Origin: Bacteroidota bacterium
GTDB taxonomy: Bacteria; Pseudomonadota; Alphaproteobacteria; Puniceispirillales; Puniceispirillaceae
Assembly (NCBI GenBank): GCA_009936825.1
Contig: JAACDV010000081.1
Location: 1 to 14,014 of the forward strand
DNA length: 14,014 bases
Direction: 5' to 3'
The notes under the pieces were generated by a model, which saw only the letters and a list, made by a program, of their open reading frames with translations, searched no databases and was not told the DNA's origin. Position 1 is the first letter of the stretch. Every line of letters starts with the position of its first letter. Of this stretch, positions 1 through 7,786 are shown one piece after another. A program made the position numbers and the translations under genes.

Positions 1-347
1 ATTGGAATCACGACACCATGATGAATGCTTTTGTTGCCAAATTACACAATCTAGTTGTCGTCAAAGGTGAAAAAAGGGGAAACTGGGTCAGATACACATC
101 TGCTTGTTTTTTTTGGGAACCTCAGATCACAAATCTGATAGAGGCAATTGCCTCTGGCATTGTTCGTGTCGACTTTGACGCTAGAGAAAATGCACCTCCT
201 AAAAAAACGTTGCGCAATCATGGAACTAAATTTCGTATCAAATTTGAAAATCTCCAATTTATTTACCATCATAATTCAGAGATGGAAAACTCACTCATCT
301 CTCCAACTTTCGAGAATGAATCTGTCCAACCAACGTTTAAAATCTAA
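1..347 (+). CDS. C-terminal part of a probable MvaI/BcnI-family type II restriction endonuclease (5' end outside window)
   Basis: The reading frame is open from position 3 to the TAA at 345-347 with no stop before the left edge. The in-frame ATG at 18 is therefore probably internal, and the gene starts outside the window. The visible part resembles, from memory of the family, the C-terminal core of MvaI/BcnI-type endonucleases: a 'NLVVVKGEKRG' strand, an aromatic stretch (YTSACFFWEP), a helix plus strand ending in 'GIVRVDFDAR', and near the end 'RNHGTKFRIK', comparable to the usual D-H-G-T-G-F-R-I-K segment. About 30 Ser/Asn-rich residues follow this motif. The stretch is clearly more AT-rich than the rest of the window, which suggests horizontal acquisition. 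A partner methyltransferase would be expected to the left and cannot be seen. It could also be a degraded remnant. Family assignment is moderately confident; sequence specificity is unknown. Confidence 0.6.
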   Translation, partial: WNHDTMMNAFVAKLHNLVVVKGEKRGNWVRYTSACFFWEPQITNLIEAIASGIVRVDFDARENAPPKKTLRNHGTKFRIKFENLQFIYHHNSEMENSLISPTFENESVQPTFKI

Positions 348-349
348 TT

Positions 350-393
350 ATTGAAAAAATAAAAAGCCCCGCCAAATAGTCCGCCAGGGCTTT
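350..393 (-). terminator. Intrinsic terminator after acnA
   Basis: Read on the minus strand just after the acnA stop, AAAGCCC (393-387) pairs with GGGCTTT (369-363). The intervening 17 bases are GC-rich. The stem is followed directly by a T-rich run (TTTTTATTTTTT). This is a standard Rho-independent terminator. The arms also pair on the plus strand, but there the T-run is short, so any effect on the endonuclease gene is less certain. Confidence 0.8.
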
Positions 394-410
394 GAATGCC
401 CGACTTGGCC

Positions 411-3083
411 CTAGGCCGCTAGTTGGCGCAGGACGTAATGTAGGATACCGCCGTTTTTAAAGTAGACTGCCTCACCTTGGGTATCGACGCGGGCCAGAAG
501 ATCACCGCTTTGGGTATGCCCATCGGTATAGGTGATTTCTGCCGTCACCTTCATTGCTGGCGACACCCCGCCTGCAAGTCCGCGAAGGGTAATGGTCTCA
601 AACCCGGTCAGCCCTAACGATTGCCGTCCCACATCTTCTGGAAACTGCAAAGGCAGAACGCCCATTCCAATTAAGTTTGAACGGTGGATCCGCTCAAAGC
701 TCTCGGCAATGACCGCCTTCACTCCCAGCAGCCGCGTGCCCTTGGCGGCCCAGTCACGACTGGATCCGGTGCCATATTCCTTACCGCCAATGACAATCAG
801 CGGCACATGTTCTTCGGCATACCGCATCGCAACATCATATAGCGGTGCCACCTCATCCGAAGGCAGATGGCGCGCAAAACCACCGGTCGTGCCTTCGGCC
901 GCCATATTCTTTAACCGGATATTGGCAAACGTGCCGCGCATCATCACCTGATGATTACCCCGGCGCGATCCAAAGCTGTTAAAATCAACTGGCCGCACCT
1001 GATGGTCTGCCAGAAAATCAGCAGCTGGCGTATCACGGGCGATAGATCCTGCCGGTGAAATATGATCGGTGGTGATAGAATCCCCAAGCAGCGCCAGAAT
1101 ACGGGCGCCTTCAACATCGCTGGCAGTTTCGGGAACTTCGCGCGTCATTCCCTCAAAATAAGGCGGGTTCTGGACATAGGTTGATCCAGAATTCCAGCCA
1201 TAAGTCATGCCGGTGCCGGTGGTGATCGCCTGCCATTCAGGCGTGCCTTTGAACACATCCGCATAGCGTGACCGAAACATCTCGGCCGAAATGACTTCAT
1301 CCACAACGGCGCGAATATCTTCGTTCGATGGCCACAGATCAGCAAGATAAACATCATTGCCATCAGCGTCGGTACCGAGCGGGTCATTCGCCATAACTTT
1401 TGAAACCGAACCCGCCAGTGCATAGGCAACAACCCACGGCGGTGAGGCCAGATAGTTCGCGGCCACATGCGGGCTAATTCTGCCTTCAAAATTGCGGTTC
1501 CCCGATAGCACGGACGTAACCACCAGCTCTCCCGATTCAACCGCCGCAGCCAGCGGCGCGTCAATCGGTCCGGAATTGCCGATGCACGTGGTACAGCCAT
1601 ACCCAACAGTGTTGAACCCAAGCGCGTCCAGATGCTGGGTCAGACCCGCGGCATCAAGATAGGCCGAAACCACTTGACTGCCCGGTGCCAATGATGTTTT
1701 TACCCAAGGCTTTACCGTCAGACCTCGTTCATGCGCAGCCTTGGCAACCAGCCGCGCTGCCACCAGAACCGACGGATTCGAGGTGTTGGTGCACGACGTA
1801 ATGGCGGCAATAACCACATCGCCATCACTAAGGTCATGGTCTGCCCCGCTAACAGCAACTGATTTCGGTGTGGTGCGCCCGGTGCTTTGCGCCAGCGTGC
1901 CAGCGAATGACGCCGCCACATCGGGCAGCGATACCCGGTCTTGCGGGCGTTTTGGACCAGCCATTGACGGCACCACATCATTCAGGTCTAACGATAATAT
2001 TACCGAGAAATGCGGATCGGCAGACCCGCTATCCCGCCACATGCCTTGCGTCTTTGCATAGGCCTCAACCAAGGCCACACGGTCATCATCACGCCCGGTC
2101 AGACGAAGATAATTCAGCGCCTCGGCGTCAATCGGGAAAAACCCGCAGGTGGCTCCATATTCAGGAGCCATATTGGCGATGGTCGCCCGGTCAGCCAGAG
2201 ATAGCTGGTCCAGACCCGGGCCATAAAATTCGACAAATTTTCCAACTACGCCAAGCTTGCGGAGCGCCTCGACAATCATCAAAACCAGATCGGTGGCTGT
2301 CGCGCCTTCGGGCAACGCTCCCTCAAGACGATAGCCAACCACGTCCGGTACCAGCATTGAAATCGGCTGGCCAAGCATCGCTGCTTCAGCCTCAATACCG
2401 CCGACGCCCCACCCCAAAACGGCAAGGCCATTGACCATAGTCGTATGACTGTCTGTCCCAACAACCGAGTCCGGATAGGCAACGGTCTCGCCATTCTCTT
2501 CGCGGGTCCAGACCGTCTGCGACAGATATTCCAAATTCACCTGATGACAAATACCGGTACCAGGCGGCACAACGCGGAAATTATCAAAAGCACCCGCACC
2601 CCAGCGCAAAAATTCATAGCGCTCCTGATTGCGCGAAAACTCCAGCGCTACATTCTTATCAGCCGAATCAACGCCGCCCGAATGATCAACCATTACCGAA
2701 TGGTCAATCACCAGATCAACCGGTGAAAGCGGATTAATTTTTTCAGGATTGCCCCCAATACGGACCATAGCGTCACGCATCGCGGCAAGATCAACCACCG
2801 CCGGAACGCCGGTGAAATCCTGCATCAGCACGCGCGACGGGCGAAAGGCAATCTCGCCGGACTTGCCGCCTTCAGCCCAATTCGCCAAGGCCGCGATATC
2901 TTCGCCCGTAACGGATTCACCATCCTGATTACGCAGCAAATTTTCCAGCAAAACTTTGAGTGAAAATGGCAACCGTTCAATAGCCGGATATGTCTTAGCA
3001 AGCTCAGCAAGTGAATAATAAGTGTATTCCTTACCAGCTGCGGACAGCGTGGCGCGGCAATCCTCGCGCAATGTCTTGGACAT
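411..3083 (-). CDS. acnA: Aconitate hydratase A (aconitase)
   Basis: This is a cytosolic TCA-cycle enzyme that interconverts citrate and isocitrate with a [4Fe-4S] cluster. At 890 residues it has the normal AcnA length. Cluster cysteines are visible in SCTNTSNP (about residue 429) and in GYGCTTCIGNSG (about residues 494-497), matching the three-Cys pattern of the family. Other hallmarks are GTDSHTTMVNGL, GDSITTDHISPAG, and GSSRDWAAKG in the C-terminal swivel domain (about residue 773). I chose the ATG at 3083, giving MSKTLRED. It has a strong AAGGGGG ribosome binding site seven bases upstream and gives the usual aconitase N-terminus. The frame is open further upstream to 3218, but that 45-residue extension is Arg-rich and unlike aconitase. 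The gene is monocistronic, divergent from ccmA and followed by a terminator. This acnA-ccmABC proximity is, from memory, common in alphaproteobacteria. Confidence 0.97.
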   Translation of the reverse strand: MSKTLREDCRATLSAAGKEYTYYSLAELAKTYPAIERLPFSLKVLLENLLRNQDGESVTGEDIAALANWAEGGKSGEIAFRPSRVLMQDFTGVPAVVDLAAMRDAMVRIGGNPEKINPLSPVDLVIDHSVMVDHSGGVDSADKNVALEFSRNQERYEFLRWGAGAFDNFRVVPPGTGICHQVNLEYLSQTVWTREENGETVAYPDSVVGTDSHTTMVNGLAVLGWGVGGIEAEAAMLGQPISMLVPDVVGYRLEGALPEGATATDLVLMIVEALRKLGVVGKFVEFYGPGLDQLSLADRATIANMAPEYGATCGFFPIDAEALNYLRLTGRDDDRVALVEAYAKTQGMWRDSGSADPHFSVILSLDLNDVVPSMAGPKRPQDRVSLPDVAASFAGTLAQSTGRTTPKSVAVSGADHDLSDGDVVIAAITSCTNTSNPSVLVAARLVAKAAHERGLTVKPWVKTSLAPGSQVVSAYLDAAGLTQHLDALGFNTVGYGCTTCIGNSGPIDAPLAAAVESGELVVTSVLSGNRNFEGRISPHVAANYLASPPWVVAYALAGSVSKVMANDPLGTDADGNDVYLADLWPSNEDIRAVVDEVISAEMFRSRYADVFKGTPEWQAITTGTGMTYGWNSGSTYVQNPPYFEGMTREVPETASDVEGARILALLGDSITTDHISPAGSIARDTPAADFLADHQVRPVDFNSFGSRRGNHQVMMRGTFANIRLKNMAAEGTTGGFARHLPSDEVAPLYDVAMRYAEEHVPLIVIGGKEYGTGSSRDWAAKGTRLLGVKAVIAESFERIHRSNLIGMGVLPLQFPEDVGRQSLGLTGFETITLRGLAGGVSPAMKVTAEITYTDGHTQSGDLLARVDTQGEAVYFKNGGILHYVLRQLAA

Positions 3084-3325
3084 AGCGAACCCCCTTAAAT
3101 GGGCAGGTATAGCTGGCGAGCGCCGCTGAACCTGCCGGTAATGATGAAGATATCTCATCCGAAAACGGATGGGCCAACCTGAGGAGCGCCCCGCGGTGGT
3201 CATCTTGACTATAGCCAACCCGCCGCAATTTTTCCAGTTTGAATTTGGCCTTTCTGCAGGTGGCTAACTGCGTGCGACCAACTGCGGGCTGGACCGGTGG
3301 CGGTGAGTGCGGGTAAAAGATTGAA
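3084..3325. promoter_or_regulatory. Divergent acnA/ccmA intergenic region
   Basis: This 242-bp spacer must carry the promoters for acnA (minus) and the ccm operon (plus). The only element I can support directly is the acnA Shine-Dalgarno sequence (AAGGGGG on the minus strand, about 3091-3097). I see no convincing -35/-10 pair or clear operator palindrome. Short near-repeats of AACTGCG occur around 3268-3289. Confidence 0.45.
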
Positions 3326-4048
3326 ATGAAGTCAGAACCTATAAATACAACAGATCAGCTCGCTCCGATGAGGCGGGATGGCGCGGGGTCGCCCAATGCA
3401 GGTTTGGTGCTGGATAGAATCAGCATTACGCGCGGCGGACGGTGTATTCAGCCAGCGCTATCATGGGATATGGGGGCCGGCGAAATCACCTTGCTGACCG
3501 GCGCTAACGGGGTTGGAAAATCGTCTCTTTTGCGGATAATCGCCGGACGGTTACGGCCAGCGTCGGGCGCGGTGCGGCGGCGTGTACCAGTGCTTTATGT
3601 GGGACATCAGGACGGTCTGTCACCCGCGCGAAGTGGACGGCAAAATCTGGCTGACTGGGCTGGCCTGAACGGATATGCCAGCGATCACGCCCGCCTTGAC
3701 GCCGCATTTTTGGCGATGGGGGCCGGATATTTTTGCGATATGCAGGTGCGCCTGCTGTCGCGTGGTCAACGCCGCCGCCTTGCCCTAGCCCGTTTGATGC
3801 TGGGCCCGGCCAATGCACTGTGGCTGCTGGATGAGCCAAATGCCGGCCTGGATGAGGATGGCAACGCCGCGCTGGACAGGATGATTGCGGACCATGTTGG
3901 CCAAGCTACGGCCAGTACCAGTCAGGGCGGGGGAATGGTCATGGCGGCAACGCATTTACCTCTGGCATCTTTTCTTTCACCGCGATTTTTAGCCCTAAAA
4001 TCAGATCGGGATTTAACCGTACCCCACCCACAGGATAAGGACGCATGA
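3326..4048 (+). CDS. ccmA: Cytochrome c maturation ABC transporter, ATP-binding subunit CcmA
   Basis: This is the ATPase of the CcmAB complex, which works with CcmCD to release holo-CcmE charged with heme during cytochrome c maturation. The ABC signatures are all present: Walker A GANGVGKSS (residues 59-67), signature LSRGQ (144-148), Walker B LWLLDEP (165-171), D-loop GLDEDG, and switch-region His210 (AATH). At 240 residues it is about 30 longer than typical CcmA. The excess is mostly an N-terminal stretch before 'LVLDRISI', so Met15 (position 3368) is a possible alternative start; neither start has a strong ribosome binding site. The stop codon overlaps the ccmB start (ATGA), indicating translational coupling. 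It could be mistaken for a generic ABC ATPase, but its position before ccmB and ccmC settles the role. Confidence 0.93.
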   Translation: MKSEPINTTDQLAPMRRDGAGSPNAGLVLDRISITRGGRCIQPALSWDMGAGEITLLTGANGVGKSSLLRIIAGRLRPASGAVRRRVPVLYVGHQDGLSPARSGRQNLADWAGLNGYASDHARLDAAFLAMGAGYFCDMQVRLLSRGQRRRLALARLMLGPANALWLLDEPNAGLDEDGNAALDRMIADHVGQATASTSQGGGMVMAATHLPLASFLSPRFLALKSDRDLTVPHPQDKDA

Positions 4049-4719
4049 ACGGCTTTTTTGCACAGGTTCGCCGCGATCTGGCGCTGGGCTGGGGAGGGCG
4101 CGGTGACATGCTGGTAATGCTGGGATTTTTCCTGATTATCATTGCGCTGTTCCCGCTGGCACTTGGGCCGGACCCTGAAGTGCTGCGCAAAATCGGCGTG
4201 CCGGTCATCTGGATCGCTGCAATGCTGGCGAGCATGGCCGGATACACCCGCATTTTTGCCGAAGATGTGCGCGTTGGCTGGTTGGATCAGGTGGCAATCT
4301 CGCCCTTGCCGCTGGCCCTTTATGCGTTGGCAAAAATGGTCGTCCACTGGCTGTTGAGCGCCGCCCCGATGTTGGTCATAACGCCGATAATGGCGGCCAT
4401 GCTGTATTTGGATTTGGGCAAGCTGGCTACGATGATGCTGGCACTGGGGTTGGGGATGTTGGCGCTAACGCTATTGGGCGTGATGGGCGCGGCTTTGACT
4501 GAGGGCGCGCGGAATGGAGGCGGATTGCTGGCGGTGCTGGTATTACCGCTGGCGGTTCCCATATTGATTTTTGGCGCGTTGGCATCGCAGCCGCAAGACG
4601 GTGCGGTAATATCGCCGCATCTGTTGTTGTTGCTGGCGGTGCTGACAGTTTTACTGGCATTAACGCCGGTGATAACATCGCTCGCCCTTGCCGAGTGCGA
4701 AGCCGAAGGAGGAGCATGA
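4045..4719 (+). CDS. ccmB: Heme exporter/cytochrome c maturation membrane protein CcmB
   Basis: This is the membrane subunit paired with CcmA in the inner membrane. The 224 residues match the family length. About six hydrophobic segments can be read (roughly residues 22-40, 50-68, 88-120, 128-150, 160-180 and 192-214). The cytoplasmic N-terminus has basic residues (QVRRDLALGWGGRG). The conserved loop 'FAEDVRVGWLDQVAISPLP' (about 71-89) is the recognisable CcmB signature after the second segment. The start ATG overlaps the ccmA stop, and its own TGA overlaps the ccmC start, so the three genes are translationally coupled. Confidence 0.93.
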   Translation: MNGFFAQVRRDLALGWGGRGDMLVMLGFFLIIIALFPLALGPDPEVLRKIGVPVIWIAAMLASMAGYTRIFAEDVRVGWLDQVAISPLPLALYALAKMVVHWLLSAAPMLVITPIMAAMLYLDLGKLATMMLALGLGMLALTLLGVMGAALTEGARNGGGLLAVLVLPLAVPILIFGALASQPQDGAVISPHLLLLLAVLTVLLALTPVITSLALAECEAEGGA

Positions 4720-5468
4720 TGTTCGATTACCTTGCCAATCCAACCCGCTTTATGCGCATCGCCGACCGGCTGATTAAGCCGCTTGGCGTGCTGGCGACTT
4801 TGCTGTTGGGCGCCGGGCTTTATTACGGCTTGCTGGCCTCTCCGGCTGACTATCAGCAGGGCGAGACGGTTCGGATTATGTATGTGCATGTGCCGTCAGC
4901 GTGGCTGGCCAGTTTCGCGTATGTGGGGCTGGGGCTGTGCGGGTTGTTCTATGTTGTGTGGCGACATCCGCTAGCCGATATTGCGCTGCGGGCAATCGCC
5001 CCCGTTGGCGCGATGTTTGCTTTTCTGACGCTGTTGACCGGCGCGTTATGGGGCAAACCGATGTGGGGCGCATGGTGGGTGTGGGATGCCCGCCTGACCT
5101 CGATGCTGATCCTGTTCTTTTTCTATCTTGGTGTGATTGCGCTGGCAAATGGCTTTGACACACCTGAACGCGGCAGCCGCCCTGCCGCGCTGCTGGCACT
5201 GGTCGGGATGATCAACGTGCCGATCGTCAAATTCTCGGTTGATTGGTGGAACACACTGCATCAACCCGCCAGCCTGATCCGAAGGGACGGCATTGCGATT
5301 GATCCGGCAATGCTGACCCCGCTATTGCTAATGCTGGCGGGAACGCATTGCTATTTCGCCGCGATAATATTCATCCGGATGAAGGCCCTGCTGGCCGAAC
5401 GCCGGATCACCAGTCTGCCATTGCGCACCGCCGCCAACCGCCCCGCAAATCAAACGGGCAGGAGATAG
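4716..5468 (+). CDS. ccmC: Heme delivery protein CcmC (cytochrome c maturation)
   Basis: CcmC is an inner-membrane heme-handling protein that presents heme to CcmE. The 250-residue protein has six predicted membrane segments and the tryptophan-rich periplasmic heme loop, WGKPMWGAWWVWDARLTS (residues 112-129). Two flanking histidines that ligate heme in the family are present: His58 in YVHVPSAW and His182 in NTLHQP. The ATG at 4716 sits five bases or so after AAGGAGG and overlaps the ccmB stop. The adjacent ATG at 4719 is equally possible. A longer frame from a GTG at 4695 would add an Arg-rich stretch lying inside ccmB and is less likely. Confidence 0.95.
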   Translation: MMFDYLANPTRFMRIADRLIKPLGVLATLLLGAGLYYGLLASPADYQQGETVRIMYVHVPSAWLASFAYVGLGLCGLFYVVWRHPLADIALRAIAPVGAMFAFLTLLTGALWGKPMWGAWWVWDARLTSMLILFFFYLGVIALANGFDTPERGSRPAALLALVGMINVPIVKFSVDWWNTLHQPASLIRRDGIAIDPAMLTPLLLMLAGTHCYFAAIIFIRMKALLAERRITSLPLRTAANRPANQTGRR

Positions 5469-5470
5469 AC

Positions 5471-5506
5471 ATGGCCGAGCTTTTGGATATGGCCGAGCTT
5501 TTGGAT
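5471..5506 (+). repeat. Perfect 18-bp tandem duplication at the start of ccmD
   Basis: ATGGCCGAGCTTTTGGAT occurs twice back to back (5471-5488 and 5489-5506), with a diverged third start ATGGGCGAATTT at 5507. The unit is a multiple of three, so the frame is kept and six residues (MAELLD) are repeated. Confidence 0.95.
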
Positions 5507-5650
5507 ATGGGCGAATTTGCGGCGTTCGTCTGGCCGTGCTATGCGTCAACCGCAATCGGCATGATCTGGCTGACCCTATCCAGTTGGATGCGCGCGCGGC
5601 GCGCCGCCAAAAAATTGTCCGAGCTGTCCAGCGGCGCTTCGCCTGACTGA
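5471..5650 (+). CDS. ccmD: Small membrane protein CcmD (heme exporter protein D)
   Basis: This 59-residue protein starts two bases after the ccmC stop, with an AGGAGA ribosome binding site. CcmD is a small single-span protein that binds CcmC and the CcmAB complex and helps release holo-CcmE. One membrane segment is visible (about residues 17-36, FAAFVWPCYASTAIGMIWLT), followed by a basic cytoplasmic tail (RARRAAKK). This is the normal CcmD topology. Its N-terminus is duplicated: an 18-bp unit is present twice in tandem, giving MAELLD-MAELLD before MGEF, so there are three in-frame ATGs at 5471, 5489 and 5507. Assignment rests on size, topology and position; sequence conservation in this family is low. 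Confidence 0.82.
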   Translation: MAELLDMAELLDMGEFAAFVWPCYASTAIGMIWLTLSSWMRARRAAKKLSELSSGASPD

Positions 5651-5694
5651 TCAGCTTGGCGCAAATCTGGCCCGCCGTTCCGAACACCAGCGGA

Positions 5695-7755
5695 CTATGA
5701 CGTTCGGCGACGCCCACCGCGGCGGCGGCCACTCTCAATCGCCGGTTCATCATCGGGGGTCAGAATACGTTCGGGAAGCGGTACTACCGCCGCCAGCTTA
5801 TCATACGGCTCGCTTTTATGCGGAATGGCCATTGCTTTAACAAATTGATCCTGAAATGAGGGTTCGACAGCGGTTTCGATCTTTTCGATATGCCGGACAA
5901 CATCTTCAATTTCGCGGCGTGCGGCCTTGTTCAACAGCGCCATTCGCGCGCCTGTACCTGCCGAATTTCCGGCGGCGCGCACATTTTCCAGCGCACAATC
6001 GGGGATCATTCCCAGAACCATCGCATATTTGGGATCGATATGCGTTCCAAAGGCCCCTGCCAACACCACGCGATCAATGCTTGTCAGTCCCATTTTATCC
6101 ATCAGCAAACGAAAGCCTGCATGCAGCGCCGCCTTCGCCAGTTGAATCGCGCGGACATCATTTTGCGTAACAACAACATTATCCGATACCCGATAAGCAA
6201 AGGTGCGCCCATCCGCCTCAATGCGCTGAGAGCGGGCCGCCGCTGCCCCCTCAACCACGCCATCGGTTGACAAAATTCCAGCGAGATACATTTCGGCCAG
6301 AACCTCGATGATGCCCGATCCACAAATACCGGTAATGCCGGTGGCTTTTACCGCCTCGTCAAAGCCTTGCTCATCCGACCATTGTTCAACGCCAATGACG
6401 CGAAACCGCGGCTCCAACGTGTGTTTATCAATACGAATACGCTCAATCGCGCCGGGCGCAGCGCGCTGTCCGGACGAGATTTGCGCACCCTCAAAAGCAG
6501 GACCCGTTGGCGATGATGCGGCCAGCATCCGCCGGCTATTTCCAACAACAATTTCGGCATTGGTACCCACATCTACCAGCAGCGTATTAATCTCACTTTT
6601 TTGGGGAGCTTCGGATAGCACAACCCCGGCAGCATCGGCGCCAACATGCCCGGCAATACATGGCAGAATATACACCCGCGCCCCGCGATTAACGTCCAAG
6701 CCAAGCTCGTCCGCGCGAAATTCCAGCGATGTATCGACAGCCAGCGCAAACGGGGCACCCCCCAATTCCAGCGGATCAATCCCTAACAACAAGTGATGCA
6801 TCACGGGATTGCCAACCAGCACAATCTCAACCACGTCATCAGCGGTCATTCCGGACTGTTCTGCCGCCCCTGAAATCAGCTTTTGCAGACCTTCGATCAC
6901 CGCCTTAGTCATTTCGACATGACCGCCCGGATTCATAATCCCATAGGACACGCGGCTCATCAGATCCTCGCCAAACCTGATCTGCGGGTTCATCGCACCG
7001 CTCGATGCCAAGACATCACCCGTGACCATGTCACATAGATGCGCCGACATGGTGGTTGAGCCAACATCAATGGCAACGCCGGCAACCCTGTCCTTCAGGC
7101 CCGGCCAGATAGCAATGACATGATGCCCATCACGAAGCGCCACCGTTACCTGCCATTTACCAGCGCGCAGCACCGGTTGCAGCGTTTGTAGAATATGCAG
7201 ATCAGCGCTGATTTCGCCGCTAACACGCTCTGGCCATTGTGATTTTAGCGCCTCAACCACCCGGCGGAAATCTCCCGATGGCTCGTGCATATCAGGCTCG
7301 CGCACTTCGACAAGACAAAGCCGGATCACCGGATCCATTTCGATCTGGCGGTCATCAGCATCTTTGCGGACAAGCTGATTATGAACCTGACTTTCCGGCG
7401 GAACATCAATCACAACGTCGCGCTCTAATACAGACTGGCAGGATAGTCGGCGGCCCTCACCGAAACCCTTTTTAGCGGCATAGCGCGTTTCAACCGCAGT
7501 CACCCCGCACAGACTATCAGCGGATGAAACTATGCCATGTTTGGCGAACTCGCCAACGCCGACATTAACCTGACACCGCCCGCACAATGCCCGCCCGCCG
7601 CACACGGAATCAATATCAACACCCAGCGTCCGGGCAGCCTGAAGCACGGTTGTTCCTGCCGGAACATGTCCTTGCCTGCCGGAGGGAGTGAACACAATTT
7701 TCACCTCGGAGCCCCTAGAATCCGCGCCCTTAATATCGGTTTCCAGATCCGTCAT
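5695..7755 (-). CDS. RACo/RamA-like ATP-dependent corrinoid reactivase ([2Fe-2S] ferredoxin domain + ASKHA/DUF4445)
   Basis: Proteins of this family use ATP and a low-potential electron to reduce inactive Co(II) corrinoid back to Co(I). Counting from the ATG at 7755 (686 residues), an N-terminal ferredoxin domain carries Cys52, Cys58, Cys61 and Cys106 (C-x5-C-x2-C-x44-C), the plant-type [2Fe-2S] pattern, as in RACo and unlike the C-terminal [4Fe-4S] of methanogen RamA. The ASKHA ATPase part shows VAIDVGSTTMSAHL, LLVDVGTNAEIVV, GICGSGIIE and VVLAGAFGTHID. The extreme C-terminus is Arg-rich (GRRRGGRRRTS). The frame is open from a TTG at 7773. I prefer the ATG at 7755, with GGAG about 12 bases upstream, but the start is uncertain. 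It is the last gene of the corrinoid module, about 31 bp after the methyltransferase, and is convergent with ccmD. Confidence 0.9.
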   Translation of the reverse strand: MTDLETDIKGADSRGSEVKIVFTPSGRQGHVPAGTTVLQAARTLGVDIDSVCGGRALCGRCQVNVGVGEFAKHGIVSSADSLCGVTAVETRYAAKKGFGEGRRLSCQSVLERDVVIDVPPESQVHNQLVRKDADDRQIEMDPVIRLCLVEVREPDMHEPSGDFRRVVEALKSQWPERVSGEISADLHILQTLQPVLRAGKWQVTVALRDGHHVIAIWPGLKDRVAGVAIDVGSTTMSAHLCDMVTGDVLASSGAMNPQIRFGEDLMSRVSYGIMNPGGHVEMTKAVIEGLQKLISGAAEQSGMTADDVVEIVLVGNPVMHHLLLGIDPLELGGAPFALAVDTSLEFRADELGLDVNRGARVYILPCIAGHVGADAAGVVLSEAPQKSEINTLLVDVGTNAEIVVGNSRRMLAASSPTGPAFEGAQISSGQRAAPGAIERIRIDKHTLEPRFRVIGVEQWSDEQGFDEAVKATGITGICGSGIIEVLAEMYLAGILSTDGVVEGAAAARSQRIEADGRTFAYRVSDNVVVTQNDVRAIQLAKAALHAGFRLLMDKMGLTSIDRVVLAGAFGTHIDPKYAMVLGMIPDCALENVRAAGNSAGTGARMALLNKAARREIEDVVRHIEKIETAVEPSFQDQFVKAMAIPHKSEPYDKLAAVVPLPERILTPDDEPAIESGRRRGGRRRTS

Positions 7756-7786
7756 CAGAAGCTTGATCTCCAATCATCATCATATT

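Noticed and set aside
1868..2434. Plus-strand 188-codon open frame inside acnA
   Set aside because: It is antisense to conserved aconitase sequence and has a low-complexity Pro/Arg/Gln-rich translation.
3084..3218. 45-residue N-terminal extension of aconitase
   Set aside because: It is Arg-rich and not aconitase-like. The ATG at 3083 has a strong ribosome binding site and gives the standard protein length.
5680..5707. CCGAAC…GTTCGG inverted repeat between ccmD and the reactivase as a bidirectional terminator
   Set aside because: The loop is 16 nt, no T-run follows on either strand, and part of it lies inside the reactivase coding region.
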